A stretch of DNA of 64,000 nucleotides from Acinetobacter sp. MB5. GTDB lineage: Bacteria; Pseudomonadota; Gammaproteobacteria; Pseudomonadales; Moraxellaceae. Where the stretch lies: assembly GCF_003261585.1 (NCBI RefSeq), contig NZ_POVU01000001.1, positions 434,001 through 498,000 of the forward strand, written 5' to 3'. A program made the position numbers and the translations under genes. How positions within the stretch are numbered: position 1 is the stretch's first letter; each line of letters opens with the position of its first letter. The notes below the pieces were generated by a model. The model worked only from the letters and a program-made list of their open reading frames with translations. It was not told the DNA's origin and did not search any database. Below are positions 49,418 to 57,791 of this stretch, piece after piece.

Positions 49418-50764
49418 TTATTTAGATGCGATATGCGATTCGTTTAATGCAGGTTCTTGAACTGACTTCGGCTGTACCGATTTTCGGTTTAACACCAGAT
49501 TCAGTAAAATCGCAGCAAACGTTGCTGTCCCGATTCCACCCAAGTCAAACGCCCCAATATGCAATGAATAGTTCCCTGTCCCCATAATGATGGTGATTGC
49601 CGCCACCAGCATATTGCCATTTTGAGCAAAATCAACCTGATTACTCATCCAGATCCGCGCACCTGCAATGGTAATCAAACCAAAGACTACAATGGATGCC
49701 CCACCTAAAATAGCGACTGGAATGGTACTGACCAATGCCCCAAATTTGGGTGACAAGCCGAGCAACATTGCAAACACGCCTGCAATCACGAACACCAAAG
49801 TGGAATAAATACGCGTTGCCGCCATGACCCCAATGTTTTCTGCATAGGTAGTCATGCCTGTCCCACCAATCGATGCCGATAAGGTTGTACATAAACCATC
49901 AGCAAAAAAGGCACGCCCCATATACGGTGAGATATCTTGCCCAGTCATAGCACTGACGGCTTTGAAATGACCCAAGTTTTCAGCAATCAGAATAATCGCT
50001 ACAGGTGCAATCAATAATGCAGCATTTAAACTAAATTCAGGATGATGGAATGTTGGCAGACCAAACCATGCTGCATTGGCAATCGGAGCAAAATCAATCG
50101 GTTTCCCTAAACCCAAGACATTTGCCAAAACAAAATACAATGCATAAGACAGCAATAAACCGACCAGCAACAGTAAACGGCGCAACATGCCTTTGGTAAA
50201 GACTGCAATTCCCCCAATACACAACACTGTGACCAGTGCCATCCATGTATCAAAGCTATTTCCCGACACGCCTTTAATTGTCACAGGTGCAAGGTTCAAC
50301 CCGATGATCATCACAATCGAACCTGTCACCACAGGCGGCAGCAAGTTTTCAATCCATGCCGTGCCGATTTTCATCACCAGTAAACCGACCAGCATGTACA
50401 CGAGACCGCAGGCAATAATCCCTCCCAGTGCCAACGCAATATGAGGATTCGCCCCGACCCCGTTATAGCCTGTCACCGCAGCCACCGCACCAATAAATGC
50501 AAAGCTTGAACCCAAATAACTCGGAACACGCCCACCTGTGATCAGGAAGAAAATAATCGTACCAATCCCCGTAATCAGCATGGTCAGACTCGGATCAAAA
50601 CCCATCAGCAATGGCGCGAGTACCGTCGCACCAAACATGGCGAAAGCATGTTGAATACCGAGCACAAAGGTTTGCCCTGCGGGTAGATATTCATTGGTAG
50701 CAACAGGGGTTTGCTCCAGATTCCCTTGATAAGGTCGCCATTGATTAAACCAACTTTCTTTCAT
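49418..50764 (-). CDS. rutG: Uracil/pyrimidine permease (NCS2 family), RutG
   Basis: Inner-membrane nucleobase:cation symporter of 448 residues with about 12-14 helices. The family motifs FVLGIQHAFAMFGATVLAPLLMG, SYLGSSFAFIGA, QDISPYMGRAFFADGLC and the substrate motif TTYAENIGVMAATRI are present, as in UraA and RutG. It is the last gene of rutABCFG, 31 bp after rutF, so it imports uracil for the pathway; RutG is inferred from this context. GGGAG lies before the ATG. Confidence 0.93.
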   Translation of the reverse strand: MKESWFNQWRPYQGNLEQTPVATNEYLPAGQTFVLGIQHAFAMFGATVLAPLLMGFDPSLTMLITGIGTIIFFLITGGRVPSYLGSSFAFIGAVAAVTGYNGVGANPHIALALGGIIACGLVYMLVGLLVMKIGTAWIENLLPPVVTGSIVMIIGLNLAPVTIKGVSGNSFDTWMALVTVLCIGGIAVFTKGMLRRLLLLVGLLLSYALYFVLANVLGLGKPIDFAPIANAAWFGLPTFHHPEFSLNAALLIAPVAIILIAENLGHFKAVSAMTGQDISPYMGRAFFADGLCTTLSASIGGTGMTTYAENIGVMAATRIYSTLVFVIAGVFAMLLGLSPKFGALVSTIPVAILGGASIVVFGLITIAGARIWMSNQVDFAQNGNMLVAAITIIMGTGNYSLHIGAFDLGGIGTATFAAILLNLVLNRKSVQPKSVQEPALNESHIASK

Positions 50765-50795
50765 AGTAATACTCCCTTGCTTATCAAGGTGTTGA

Positions 50796-51368
50796 TCATG
50801 ATTGATGACGTGTTAGATGATGATAGGCACGATCAAAATAGATCAGTCCCTGCGCACCCGTATTCAATTGTAATTGTTGAACTTCACAAAATAAAATGTC
50901 ATGCGTCCCAATTGTGACAATTTGATTAATTTTACAGTCAAATGCCACCACGGCATCTGTTAAAACAGGCGAGCCTGTCGTTAATGACTGCCATTCTCCC
51001 TGAGCAAAACGCTCGGGCATTGGGGTTTTACCACCGAACAGATTGGAGAGTTGCGTGTGATGCTGTGCCAACGTATTCACACACAGCACTTGGTTTTTTT
51101 GAAAAATCGGGTAGACCGAAGCATTGCGATTTAGACAGACCAACAAAGTGGGTGGACTATCGGTTACGCTACACACGGCTGAAGCGGTAAAGCCTGCACG
51201 TCCTGCTTCGCCATCGGTGGTGACAATATTCACCGCTGCTGCCAGATTACTCATGGCTTGTCGAAACTGTTTTTGTGTTTCAGTCAGTTCAACAGGTGGT
51301 TTTGCTGCTTGTGCCATCATTTTATTCAACGCAGCAGCCGTATGTGAACTTGGTTGTAAAATACTCAT
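50796..51368 (-). CDS. rutF: FMN reductase of the pyrimidine pathway
   Basis: NADH-dependent flavin reductase that supplies reduced FMN to the RutA monooxygenase. The 190 residues show the flavin_reductase domain: [45 protein letters not shown] core, [17 protein letters not shown] and the C-terminal [24 protein letters not shown]. The frame extends to 51416, but the ATG at 51368 has AAGGAG 6 bp upstream. It stands 67 bp after rutC and 31 bp before rutG. HpaC-type reductases are the main alternative, excluded by context. Confidence 0.94.
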   Translation of the reverse strand: MSILQPSSHTAAALNKMMAQAAKPPVELTETQKQFRQAMSNLAAAVNIVTTDGEAGRAGFTASAVCSVTDSPPTLLVCLNRNASVYPIFQKNQVLCVNTLAQHHTQLSNLFGGKTPMPERFAQGEWQSLTTGSPVLTDAVVAFDCKINQIVTIGTHDILFCEVQQLQLNTGAQGLIYFDRAYHHLTRHQS

Positions 51369-51435
51369 GGTTTGCTCCTTGCATGCATCGTGATGCTTGC
51401 CCCATCGACAGGGCAAGTGCTACCTGAAAACTCGA

Positions 51436-51816
51436 TTACAAATGTGCGACTGAGGCAATTTCAATTAAGGCTTCAGCTTTGACCAAACCACATTGAATGC
51501 AATAACGCGCGGGTTTATCGTTCGGGAAAAATTCGGCATAGACCTGATTAATCGCAGCATAATCTGCCCAATCTTTAATAAAAATCGAATTAAAGGTCAC
51601 GTCATCCATGCTGCCACCCGCAGTGACAATCACCTTTTGAATGATTTCAAGCACATAACGGGTTTGTGCTGCGGCATCACCCACATGCACTACATCGTTA
51701 TTGGCATCGAGGGGCAATGTGCCTGAGACATACACAATATTGTTAGCTTCGGTTGCAGGGACATACGGTGCAAGCGGTTTACCTGTTCCTTCTGGAATAA
51801 TCACATTTTTGGGCAT
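51436..51816 (-). CDS. rutC: RutC, RidA-family protein
   Basis: A 126-residue RidA/YjgF-fold protein that acts on an intermediate (3-aminoacrylate) of uracil breakdown. [38 protein letters not shown] and the C-terminal [18 protein letters not shown], with the RidA substrate-arginine in [10 protein letters not shown], are all seen. AAGGAG is just before the ATG. It lies 12 bp after rutB. It is the gene most likely to be mislabelled as generic RidA; context makes it RutC. Confidence 0.95.
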   Translation of the reverse strand: MPKNVIIPEGTGKPLAPYVPATEANNIVYVSGTLPLDANNDVVHVGDAAAQTRYVLEIIQKVIVTAGGSMDDVTFNSIFIKDWADYAAINQVYAEFFPNDKPARYCIQCGLVKAEALIEIASVAHL

Positions 51817-51828
51817 GGCAAAATCTCC

Positions 51829-52569
51829 TTAAACCGCTTCAGCTTCGGGCTGAGTCACTGGGGCAAAACTTTCTGCAAAACTTTGTGTATCAGACACCCA
51901 ACCAAAGAAGGTTTTGACATTAAATAAAGTCGCTTCATGCGCTTCAACTGGCCCTGCCTGATAGCAGGCATCATCAAGCAACACACCGAAATATTCCAAG
52001 AAGAAACCATCACGCAAAGTTGATTCCACACAGACGTTGGTCGCAATGCCTGTAAACACTAAATTGCGAATACCTTTCGCACGTAAAATGCTGTCCAGTT
52101 GGGTATGAAAGAAACCGCTATAACGAGGTTTTTCAATCACAATATCTTGCGGTGCAGGTTGTAATTCATCAATCAGTTCATAATCCCAACCACCTTTAGC
52201 CAAGAGCTTGCCTTGTAACTCAGGCTTTTTCTTCATGGTCTTAATGGCATTGGATTTATGAAAATTCGGAGAGCCTTCGCCACCTGCTTCGACATAGTCG
52301 GCATCCCAACCATTTTTAAAGAAAATCACCTGAATACCCGCAGCATGCGCTACATCAATCGCCTGCTGAATCTGTTTCACGACTGGCTGGGTTTTCGATA
52401 CATCAAAACCTGCCAAATCCAGATAGCCGCCCAGACTGGTATAGGCATTTTGCATATCGACTACAATCAACGCAGTTTGTTTGGCATCGAGCTGAATGGA
52501 CTCGGGTTCCGCCTTTAAAATCGGAGCGTTGGCTTGGGTAAAACTGGCACGGATGATTGAGTGGCTCAT
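51829..52569 (-). CDS. rutB: Ureidoacrylate amidohydrolase
   Basis: Cysteine hydrolase of the isochorismatase fold, 246 residues, that hydrolyses ureidoacrylate peracid or ureidoacrylate to aminoacrylate, CO2 and ammonia. The catalytic triad is recognised: Asp in [12 protein letters not shown], Lys in [10 protein letters not shown], and Cys in [17 protein letters not shown]. It overlaps the rutA stop by 4 bp (ATGA), so translation is coupled. rutC follows after 12 bp. Confidence 0.96.
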   Translation of the reverse strand: MSHSIIRASFTQANAPILKAEPESIQLDAKQTALIVVDMQNAYTSLGGYLDLAGFDVSKTQPVVKQIQQAIDVAHAAGIQVIFFKNGWDADYVEAGGEGSPNFHKSNAIKTMKKKPELQGKLLAKGGWDYELIDELQPAPQDIVIEKPRYSGFFHTQLDSILRAKGIRNLVFTGIATNVCVESTLRDGFFLEYFGVLLDDACYQAGPVEAHEATLFNVKTFFGWVSDTQSFAESFAPVTQPEAEAV

Positions 52570-53684
52570 GCGCTTTTCTCCATAGCAAGATTAGTCACTT
52601 GGCTTGCGACGATACTGTCTGCCAAAGTACGGCTTTTCATTAACGGTTGAATTTTTTCACCAAAATCTTTGACCCCTAGAACAAAGTCATCGAAGGTCAG
52701 TAAAATGCCATCTGTGCCTTTGACTTCAGCAATTTCATCCAGCATGGCAGCGACTTTGGCATAAGAACCCACCAATGTTCCCATGTTGATATTCACAGGT
52801 GAAACGCTTGAAGCCATGTGACGAATATTGGTGTCACTGCCTGAAATCTTGTCTTTGCCCCCCTGATCTTGCAGCCAACCAATTGCCTCCATGTCTGCGC
52901 CATCGTTATAGCTTTGCCATTTTGCGAAAGCCTGCTCATCGGTTTCATCTGCAATCACCATAAACAGCACAAAGGTACTGACATCGCGCCCTGTTTTATC
53001 GGTTTGCGCTTTGAGACGATCATTAATTGAGGCGTAAGCGGTTGGCGTGTTTACACCCTTACCAAAGACAAAGTTATAGTCAGCGTATTGTGCGGAGAAT
53101 GCCAAACCCTCATCGGACTGACCCGCACAAATAATTTTTAAATCTTTCGATGGCTGAGGCTTCACCTGACAGTCATCCATTTGGAAAAACTCTCCTTTAA
53201 AGTCCGACTTTCCTGTCGCCCAAAGCTGTTTTAATACTTGAACATATTCCGACAAATACTGATAACGCTTGCCAAAATACTCATCTCCCGGCCACATACC
53301 CATTTGGCTGTATTCAGGACGTTGCCAGCCTGTGACGACATTGAGACCAAAGCGGCCATTGGAAATTGAATCGAGTGTTGCCGCCATACGTGCCACAATG
53401 GCAGGTGGCATCACCAGTGTTGCTGCGGTTGCATAAATCTTGATTTTAGATGTGACGGCAGCCAAACCTGACATCAAGGTAAAGCTTTCTAGGTTATAGT
53501 CCCAAAACTCGGTTTCGCCGCCGAAACCGCGTAGTTTGATCATCGACAATGCAAAATCAAAACCATATTGCTCTGCGCTTTGTACAATTTCTTTGTTCAA
53601 CTCAAAGGTCGGTTTGTACTGTGGTGCATTTTTAGAAATGAGCCAACCATTGTTCCCAATCGGACAGAAAATACCTACTTGCAT
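52566..53684 (-). CDS. rutA: Pyrimidine monooxygenase RutA
   Basis: FMNH2-dependent luciferase-like monooxygenase that opens the uracil ring. The 372 residues open [17 protein letters not shown] and show [16 protein letters not shown], the [15 protein letters not shown] loop and [24 protein letters not shown] C-terminal motifs found in E. coli RutA (363-382 residues). The ATG at 53684 has GAGGTG 7 bp upstream and is preferred to the ATG at 53705. A sigma-54 promoter, RutR-like site and NtrC-like site lie upstream, in this order from the gene. Confidence 0.97.
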   Translation of the reverse strand: MQVGIFCPIGNNGWLISKNAPQYKPTFELNKEIVQSAEQYGFDFALSMIKLRGFGGETEFWDYNLESFTLMSGLAAVTSKIKIYATAATLVMPPAIVARMAATLDSISNGRFGLNVVTGWQRPEYSQMGMWPGDEYFGKRYQYLSEYVQVLKQLWATGKSDFKGEFFQMDDCQVKPQPSKDLKIICAGQSDEGLAFSAQYADYNFVFGKGVNTPTAYASINDRLKAQTDKTGRDVSTFVLFMVIADETDEQAFAKWQSYNDGADMEAIGWLQDQGGKDKISGSDTNIRHMASSVSPVNINMGTLVGSYAKVAAMLDEIAEVKGTDGILLTFDDFVLGVKDFGEKIQPLMKSRTLADSIVASQVTNLAMEKSA

Positions 53685-53756
53685 ACTGACACCTCGTTTA
53701 TCCATAAAGTGTGAAAATCAAGACTGTGGTGCACTCACAGTATTTATTTTTAATAA

Positions 53757-53772
53757 TGCAAATTGAATGCCA
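53757..53772 (-). promoter_or_regulatory. Predicted sigma-54 promoter of rutABCFG
   Basis: Minus strand TGGCATTCAATTTGCA: -24 GG and -12 GC at the canonical 16-nt spacing of the consensus TGGCACG-N4-TTGCA. Transcription would start near 53746, about 62 bp before the rutA ATG. Confidence 0.8.
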
Positions 53773-53826
53773 ATATTTTATATTATTAAATATCAGATAT
53801 TTGTATTTATCATATGGTTTTATTAT

Positions 53827-53844
53827 TTAGACCATTTAGTCCAA
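53827..53844. promoter_or_regulatory. RutR-like operator between rutA and rutR
   Basis: TTAGACCATTTAGTCCAA, an imperfect palindrome that matches 15 of 18 positions of the site before rutD. It resembles the E. coli RutR site TTGACCAnnTGGTCAA. It lies between the sigma-54 promoter and the NtrC-like site and can also serve the divergent rutR promoter. Confidence 0.7.
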
Positions 53845-53868
53845 CATTAAGCAATATCAAAATAGAAC

Positions 53869-53885
53869 TGCACAAGCTTCGTGCA
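53869..53885. promoter_or_regulatory. Predicted NtrC enhancer site for rutA
   Basis: TGCACAAGCTTCGTGCA: perfect TGCAC and GTGCA arms, 17 bp in total, the NtrC consensus geometry. Its centre is about 131 bp upstream of the predicted rutA start, the normal enhancer distance for sigma-54 promoters. A degenerate second site follows at 53882-53897. Confidence 0.72.
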
Positions 53886-53970
53886 CTTTTTGCGCACAAA
53901 TCTCACTACCCTGCCTATTTCAGTACCAGTCTTTGCTACAATAGCCACAAATGAAAATCAGGTTAGCCCG

Positions 53971-54618
53971 ATGTACGATGAAACAATGACCTCTGTAAAA
54001 AAAAGTAGAAATGCACAACAAAAACAACATCTCATTTTGAAAGCGGCACTTGAGGTTTTTTCCACTTATGGACTACAAGGTGCCAGCATGGAACAAATTG
54101 CCGAGACCGCTGGTATTTCCAAATCCAATCTGTTTTATTACTTCGCTGGAAAAGATGACTTATATGTGGCTGTGTTGTCACAAGTTCTGACTGCATGGTT
54201 ATTGCCACTCAATCAACTGGAAAAAGAACAAGATCCTGCACAGGCTTTGGGAAATTATATGGATGTAAAATTTCAGCTAGCCAAAGACTCACCACAAGCG
54301 TCACGTTTATATGCTCTGGAAATGATGCAAGGTGCGCCCTATATCAACACGATTTTAAAAGGCTCACTCAAAAAACTGGTGCAACAGAAAACCGCAGTGA
54401 TTAATGACTGGATTGAACAAGGGCGTTTAAAGCCTGTATCAGCGCTGCATTTAATTATTCATATTTGGGCAGTGACACAACACTATTCTGATTTTGCAGT
54501 GCAGACCCAAGCCATTTCAGGCAAAACTCTAAAAAATAAAAGCTTCTATCAAGAAGCTTTGACAACCTCGAAACAACTGTTAATTGAAAGCCTGATTCCT
54601 ACGGTTGTGGAACATTAA
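53971..54618 (+). CDS. rutR: TetR family regulator RutR
   Basis: A 215-residue repressor of pyrimidine-degradation genes, responding to uracil or thymine in E. coli. The helix-turn-helix contains ILKAALEVFSTYGLQGASMEQIAETAGISKSNLFYYFAGKD-type motifs; the C-terminal domain has PQASRLYALEMMQGAPYI and HLIIHIWAVTQHYSDFA, both close to E. coli RutR. The frame is open to an ATG at 53881, but the upstream part overlaps the NtrC-like site and is not RutR-like, so 53971 is chosen. Divergent from rutA; between the two rut units. Confidence 0.93.
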   Translation: MYDETMTSVKKSRNAQQKQHLILKAALEVFSTYGLQGASMEQIAETAGISKSNLFYYFAGKDDLYVAVLSQVLTAWLLPLNQLEKEQDPAQALGNYMDVKFQLAKDSPQASRLYALEMMQGAPYINTILKGSLKKLVQQKTAVINDWIEQGRLKPVSALHLIIHIWAVTQHYSDFAVQTQAISGKTLKNKSFYQEALTTSKQLLIESLIPTVVEH

Positions 54619-54625
54619 ACAGCTC

Positions 54626-54653
54626 AGCGGACAACCCGATTGAGCTGTCCGCT
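54626..54653. terminator. Stem between rutR and rutE
   Basis: AGCGGACA (54626-54633) and TGTCCGCT (54646-54653) can pair; AGCTCA/TGAGCT forms a competing stem. Only a weak T-run follows on either strand. It is probably a terminator for these convergent genes. Confidence 0.45.
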
Positions 54654-54671
54654 TAAAAAATATGAAAGATA

Positions 54672-55271
54672 TTAAACAATCTGACAGGCATCTTCAAAAC
54701 TCAAACGTGGTAAACGCCCATAGAGTTTTTCAGGATTGCCATAACCAATATTAATTAGCAGATTGGTTTTCCATGTTGTCCCTGCCAAAAAAGTTTCATC
54801 GACCAGTGTTGGGTTAAAACCTGACATTGGCCCTGTATCCAAACCTAAACTACGACACGCCAAAATTAAGTAAGCGGCTTGCATGGAACTATTACGAAAT
54901 GCAGTTTCATGGGCAAGCTCTGGACTTGACGTAAACCAAGATCTCGCATCGCCATGTGGAAACAACTCAGGTAACTTTTCATAAAATTCGCTGTCATACG
55001 CCACTAAAACAGTGACAGGTGCCGTCATGGTTTTTTCAACATTACCTGAAGACAAAGCAGGTTTCAGCTTGGCTTTGGCTTCTGCACTTTGAATAAATAC
55101 AAAACGTGCAGGTGAACAGTTGGCTGAAGTCGGCCCCATTTTCAGCAAATCATATAACTCCTGTAGCATCTCAGGTGCAATCGCTTTGTCTTGCCACGCA
55201 TTATGCGTCCGCGCTTCACTAAACAACTTTTCTAAAGCATATTCTTCCAGTTTTAAACTCAAACTATTCAT
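54672..55271 (-). CDS. rutE: Malonic semialdehyde reductase RutE
   Basis: Nitroreductase-fold enzyme of 199 residues that reduces malonic semialdehyde to 3-hydroxypropionate, the toxic end product of the uracil route. [41 protein letters not shown] and later [19 protein letters not shown] are typical of RutE (E. coli 196). It follows rutD by 15 bp and is convergent with rutR. Being next to rutD in a separate transcript from rutABCFG is the odd point. Confidence 0.94.
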   Translation of the reverse strand: MNSLSLKLEEYALEKLFSEARTHNAWQDKAIAPEMLQELYDLLKMGPTSANCSPARFVFIQSAEAKAKLKPALSSGNVEKTMTAPVTVLVAYDSEFYEKLPELFPHGDARSWFTSSPELAHETAFRNSSMQAAYLILACRSLGLDTGPMSGFNPTLVDETFLAGTTWKTNLLINIGYGNPEKLYGRLPRLSFEDACQIV

Positions 55272-55286
55272 AACGATTTCCTTGAT

Positions 55287-56060
55287 TTAAGAACATAAAT
55301 ATTGCAATACACAGTGATTAAACCAATCCGTCTGGGTCACGCTACTGGCATGCCCACCTGTTGGGTACAGCTCAAAATCTGCATGGGAAATTAAACGAGA
55401 CAGTGCCAGACCACGTTGCCAAGGCACTAAAAAATCATCCTGATTGGCAATCACCAAAACGGGCTGATTGACTTCACGTGCCGTGTGTTTAGGTTGATAC
55501 TGACGTAATGCTGCCAAACGCTTTTCTACATTTTCTAAAGGTGCAAAATGGGCAATCGTATGTTGCTCTTGCTGAACAAGCTGCTGATCATGTGTTGAAA
55601 TCCATGCAGGCGGATACAAAAACAACGCCTGAGCCTGCACATACGCTGCGACACCTGCCTGACGTAACAAGGTTAAGCGCGTCGCAAAACAACGATTGGT
55701 ATGTGCATCAAGTTGATCCCAAGCATTCACCACCACCAGTTTCTCAACAAGCTGAGGTGCTAAACGTGCCAGCTCCAAACCAATAAAGCCACCTAGCGCA
55801 TGCCCAATAAAGTGACATTGATCAATTTTCTCTGCTTCTAGAATTTGCTGTAATTCAACCGCCATTGCAGGCAAAGAATAATTGTCTGGAAGAATGTCAC
55901 TCTCGGGAAAAACGCCTTCTTGGTCATAGGTCAGCACATGAAAATGCTGTTGCAAAACGGGAATTTGTGACTGCCAATACTGTGCATGTCCACCTAAACC
56001 AGAACTTAACACCACAGTTTTGGCTTGGGACTTCGTTGATCGATAAAGAGAAACTGCCAT
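55287..56060 (-). CDS. rutD: RutD, aminoacrylate hydrolase
   Basis: Alpha/beta hydrolase of 257 residues that speeds conversion of aminoacrylate to malonic semialdehyde plus ammonia. It shows VVLSSGLGGHAQYWQSQIP, LTYDQEGVFPES, the elbow GHALGGFIGLELARL and the final His in YPTGGHASSVTQ. In the elbow GHxLGG the position of the nucleophile is Ala, not Ser; RutD does not need a classical serine nucleophile in every family member, so this is noted but not over-read. It starts the rutDE unit; a sigma-54 promoter and RutR-like site lie just upstream. Confidence 0.93.
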   Translation of the reverse strand: MAVSLYRSTKSQAKTVVLSSGLGGHAQYWQSQIPVLQQHFHVLTYDQEGVFPESDILPDNYSLPAMAVELQQILEAEKIDQCHFIGHALGGFIGLELARLAPQLVEKLVVVNAWDQLDAHTNRCFATRLTLLRQAGVAAYVQAQALFLYPPAWISTHDQQLVQQEQHTIAHFAPLENVEKRLAALRQYQPKHTAREVNQPVLVIANQDDFLVPWQRGLALSRLISHADFELYPTGGHASSVTQTDWFNHCVLQYLCS

Positions 56061-56063
56061 TTT

Positions 56064-56081
56064 TTAAACCAAATAGTCCAA
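56064..56081. promoter_or_regulatory. RutR-like operator before rutD
   Basis: TTAAACCAAATAGTCCAA, 15 of 18 identical to the site at 53827. It would lie at about +6 to +23 of the predicted rutD transcript, fitting a roadblock repressor site. Confidence 0.72.
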
Positions 56082-56097
56082 TTTTTAATTATTGATT

Positions 56098-56113
56098 AGC
56101 AATTAAAATGCCA
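56098..56113 (-). promoter_or_regulatory. Predicted sigma-54 promoter of rutDE
   Basis: Minus strand TGGCATTTTAATTGCT, with GG and GC at exact -24/-12 spacing and 12 of 16 bases identical to the rutA promoter. Predicted start near 56087, 27 bp before the rutD ATG. Confidence 0.75.
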
Positions 56114-56517
56114 TACTCTATATCCGTTTTATTTTAAATTCTCTTAACTATATTATTTATATAAAGAATTTATATGGATATATTTTTAAAATCAGATCAT
56201 ATGAATTTCATAAAATTATTTTTTGACCTTTTGGAAAATAAAAACCCATTAAAAAGAGATAAAAAGATCAAATAATGCCCCAATTTTGATCTTTCACCTA
56301 TACACATCACTTTGAATGGAATTAATCCATATAAATAACAAATTTGTAAAAAAGTATGACAAATCTTACAAATATATTTCTTTGTTTTTGATTAATTTTT
56401 CAGAAAAAATACGTTCAGCACACATCATCTTCATTTTTGACTACGACTTTTGCTCGCTTGTTTTTTTATTTTTTTAAATTATATTCCGAATTATCTTAGG
56501 TTGCATATGAAGGCTTT

Positions 56518-56742
56518 ATGAGTTTTTGGCAGAAATTTTTTGGTGCACAAACCAGCACGAATGACCACAAGAATCATGTGGCATGGGTTGAAAATGATTG
56601 TGCATGTAAAACCAATGATCAGCTACTTCAAACTTTAGCTTTAACTCAGGACGAGGATGTAATTAAAGGAATCAAGCGCATACTACTTTCACGTGGTTTT
56701 AGCCGCAAAGAATTAAATCAACTGACTTGTCCGATTCAATAA
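56518..56742 (+). CDS. Small conserved protein of unknown function
   Basis: A 74-residue cytoplasmic protein beginning MSFWQKFFGAQ, with two cysteines (NDCACKTN) in the centre and a third near the end (QLTCPIQ). The C-terminal half DVIKGIKRILLSRGFSRKELNQL is a helical basic segment that could bind nucleic acid or another protein. GAAGG lies before the ATG and a strong terminator follows, so it is a single-gene unit. I do not recognise the family. Confidence 0.7.
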   Translation: MSFWQKFFGAQTSTNDHKNHVAWVENDCACKTNDQLLQTLALTQDEDVIKGIKRILLSRGFSRKELNQLTCPIQ

Positions 56743-56756
56743 TCCAGACTTGATCA

Positions 56757-56791
56757 AAAATAGCCACCCAACATGCGGTGGCTATTTTATT
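56757..56791 (+). terminator. Terminator after the 74-residue gene
   Basis: AAAATAGCCACC-CAACATGC-GGTGGCTATTTT hairpin followed by ATTT. Confidence 0.85.
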
Positions 56792-56873
56792 TGTAGAGAT
56801 CAGCTTACAAACTCCCCAAGTGCAGCCGATTTCGTTACAATACCGCTTTGTTCTAAACATTTAGGTTATTTGC

Positions 56874-57773
56874 GTGAAGTGGTTACAAATACATATTACT
56901 GTTGATCAAGCACAAGTTGATTTTACTGAAACATTGTTACTTTCTTTGGGCGCAGTCAGTGTCACGCTAGATGATGCTGAAGATCAGGCATTGCTTGAGC
57001 CACTTCCAGGCGAAACTCCACTTTGGAACAAAGTCATTGTGACAGGGATTTACCAGCAAGATGACAACGAACAAATCGATGTCGATAGTTTGGTGAAATT
57101 TGTACAAGAACAGCTTCCTGAAGCGCCTGTACGTTTTGATGAACTTGAAGACCAAGCTTGGGAACGTGCATGGATGGACTACTATGAGCCAATCCAAATT
57201 GCAGACAAATTCTGGATCGTGCCTGAATGGTTAGAAGCACCTGATGCTGAAGCAACCAACATTAAACTTGACCCAGGTCTGGCATTCGGTACAGGCAACC
57301 ACGCAAGCACATTCTTATGCCTACAATGGTTAGGCAGTGTCGATCTTAAAGATAAAGTTGTGGTTGACTATGGTTGTGGTTCAGGCATTTTAGGGGTAGC
57401 GGCACTACTTTTAGGTGCTAAAAAAGTTTATGCAACTGACATTGACCCGCAAGCCGTACTTGCAACCCAACAAAATGCAGAATTGAATGGTGTTCTTGAC
57501 CGTTTATACGTAGGCTTACCAGAAGAGTTCAATGCCGAGTTTAAGAGCCAGCAAGCAGATGTATTAGTTGCCAACATTTTAGCCGCGCCGCTGATGGCAC
57601 TTGCACCTGAATTTGCAAAACTACTTAAAGCTGATGGTGAATTTGCACTTGCTGGGGTCATTGAAGAACAAGTGGCAGATGTTTCAGACGTGTATCAAGA
57701 GTTCTTTGATATTTTAAATATCGAAAAACGTGAAGAAAACTGGTGCCGTATTTCAGGCAAACGCCAAAGCTAA
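56874..57773 (+). CDS. prmA: Ribosomal protein L11 methyltransferase
   Basis: Trimethylates ribosomal protein L11 using SAM. 299 residues starting [14 protein letters not shown] at a GTG codon; no other start fits. The catalytic domain follows a helical N-terminal substrate-binding domain: [21 protein letters not shown], the SAM motif [27 protein letters not shown] and [16 protein letters not shown]. coli PrmA is 293. The DUF3426 gene starts 18 bp after it and likely shares its transcript. Confidence 0.96.
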   Translation: MKWLQIHITVDQAQVDFTETLLLSLGAVSVTLDDAEDQALLEPLPGETPLWNKVIVTGIYQQDDNEQIDVDSLVKFVQEQLPEAPVRFDELEDQAWERAWMDYYEPIQIADKFWIVPEWLEAPDAEATNIKLDPGLAFGTGNHASTFLCLQWLGSVDLKDKVVVDYGCGSGILGVAALLLGAKKVYATDIDPQAVLATQQNAELNGVLDRLYVGLPEEFNAEFKSQQADVLVANILAAPLMALAPEFAKLLKADGEFALAGVIEEQVADVSDVYQEFFDILNIEKREENWCRISGKRQS

Positions 57774-57791
57774 TCTGTTTAGGCAACGCTT

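Larger units (their letters stand above)
56061..56517. other. Intergenic region upstream of rutD
   Basis: About 460 bp, very AT-rich. The 53 bp nearest rutD hold a RutR-like site and a sigma-54 promoter. The rest shows no gene, and no TGCAC-N7-GTGCA site was seen. The ribosome-binding region of the 74-residue gene lies at the right end. Confidence 0.6.

Noticed and set aside
53882..53897. Second NtrC site directly after the first
   Set aside because: TGCAC is followed by GCGCA at the wrong spacing; only mentioned as a degenerate site.
56114..56517. NtrC enhancer upstream of rutD
   Set aside because: Searched for TGCAC-N7-GTGCA on both strands; none found, so the rutD enhancer remains unidentified.
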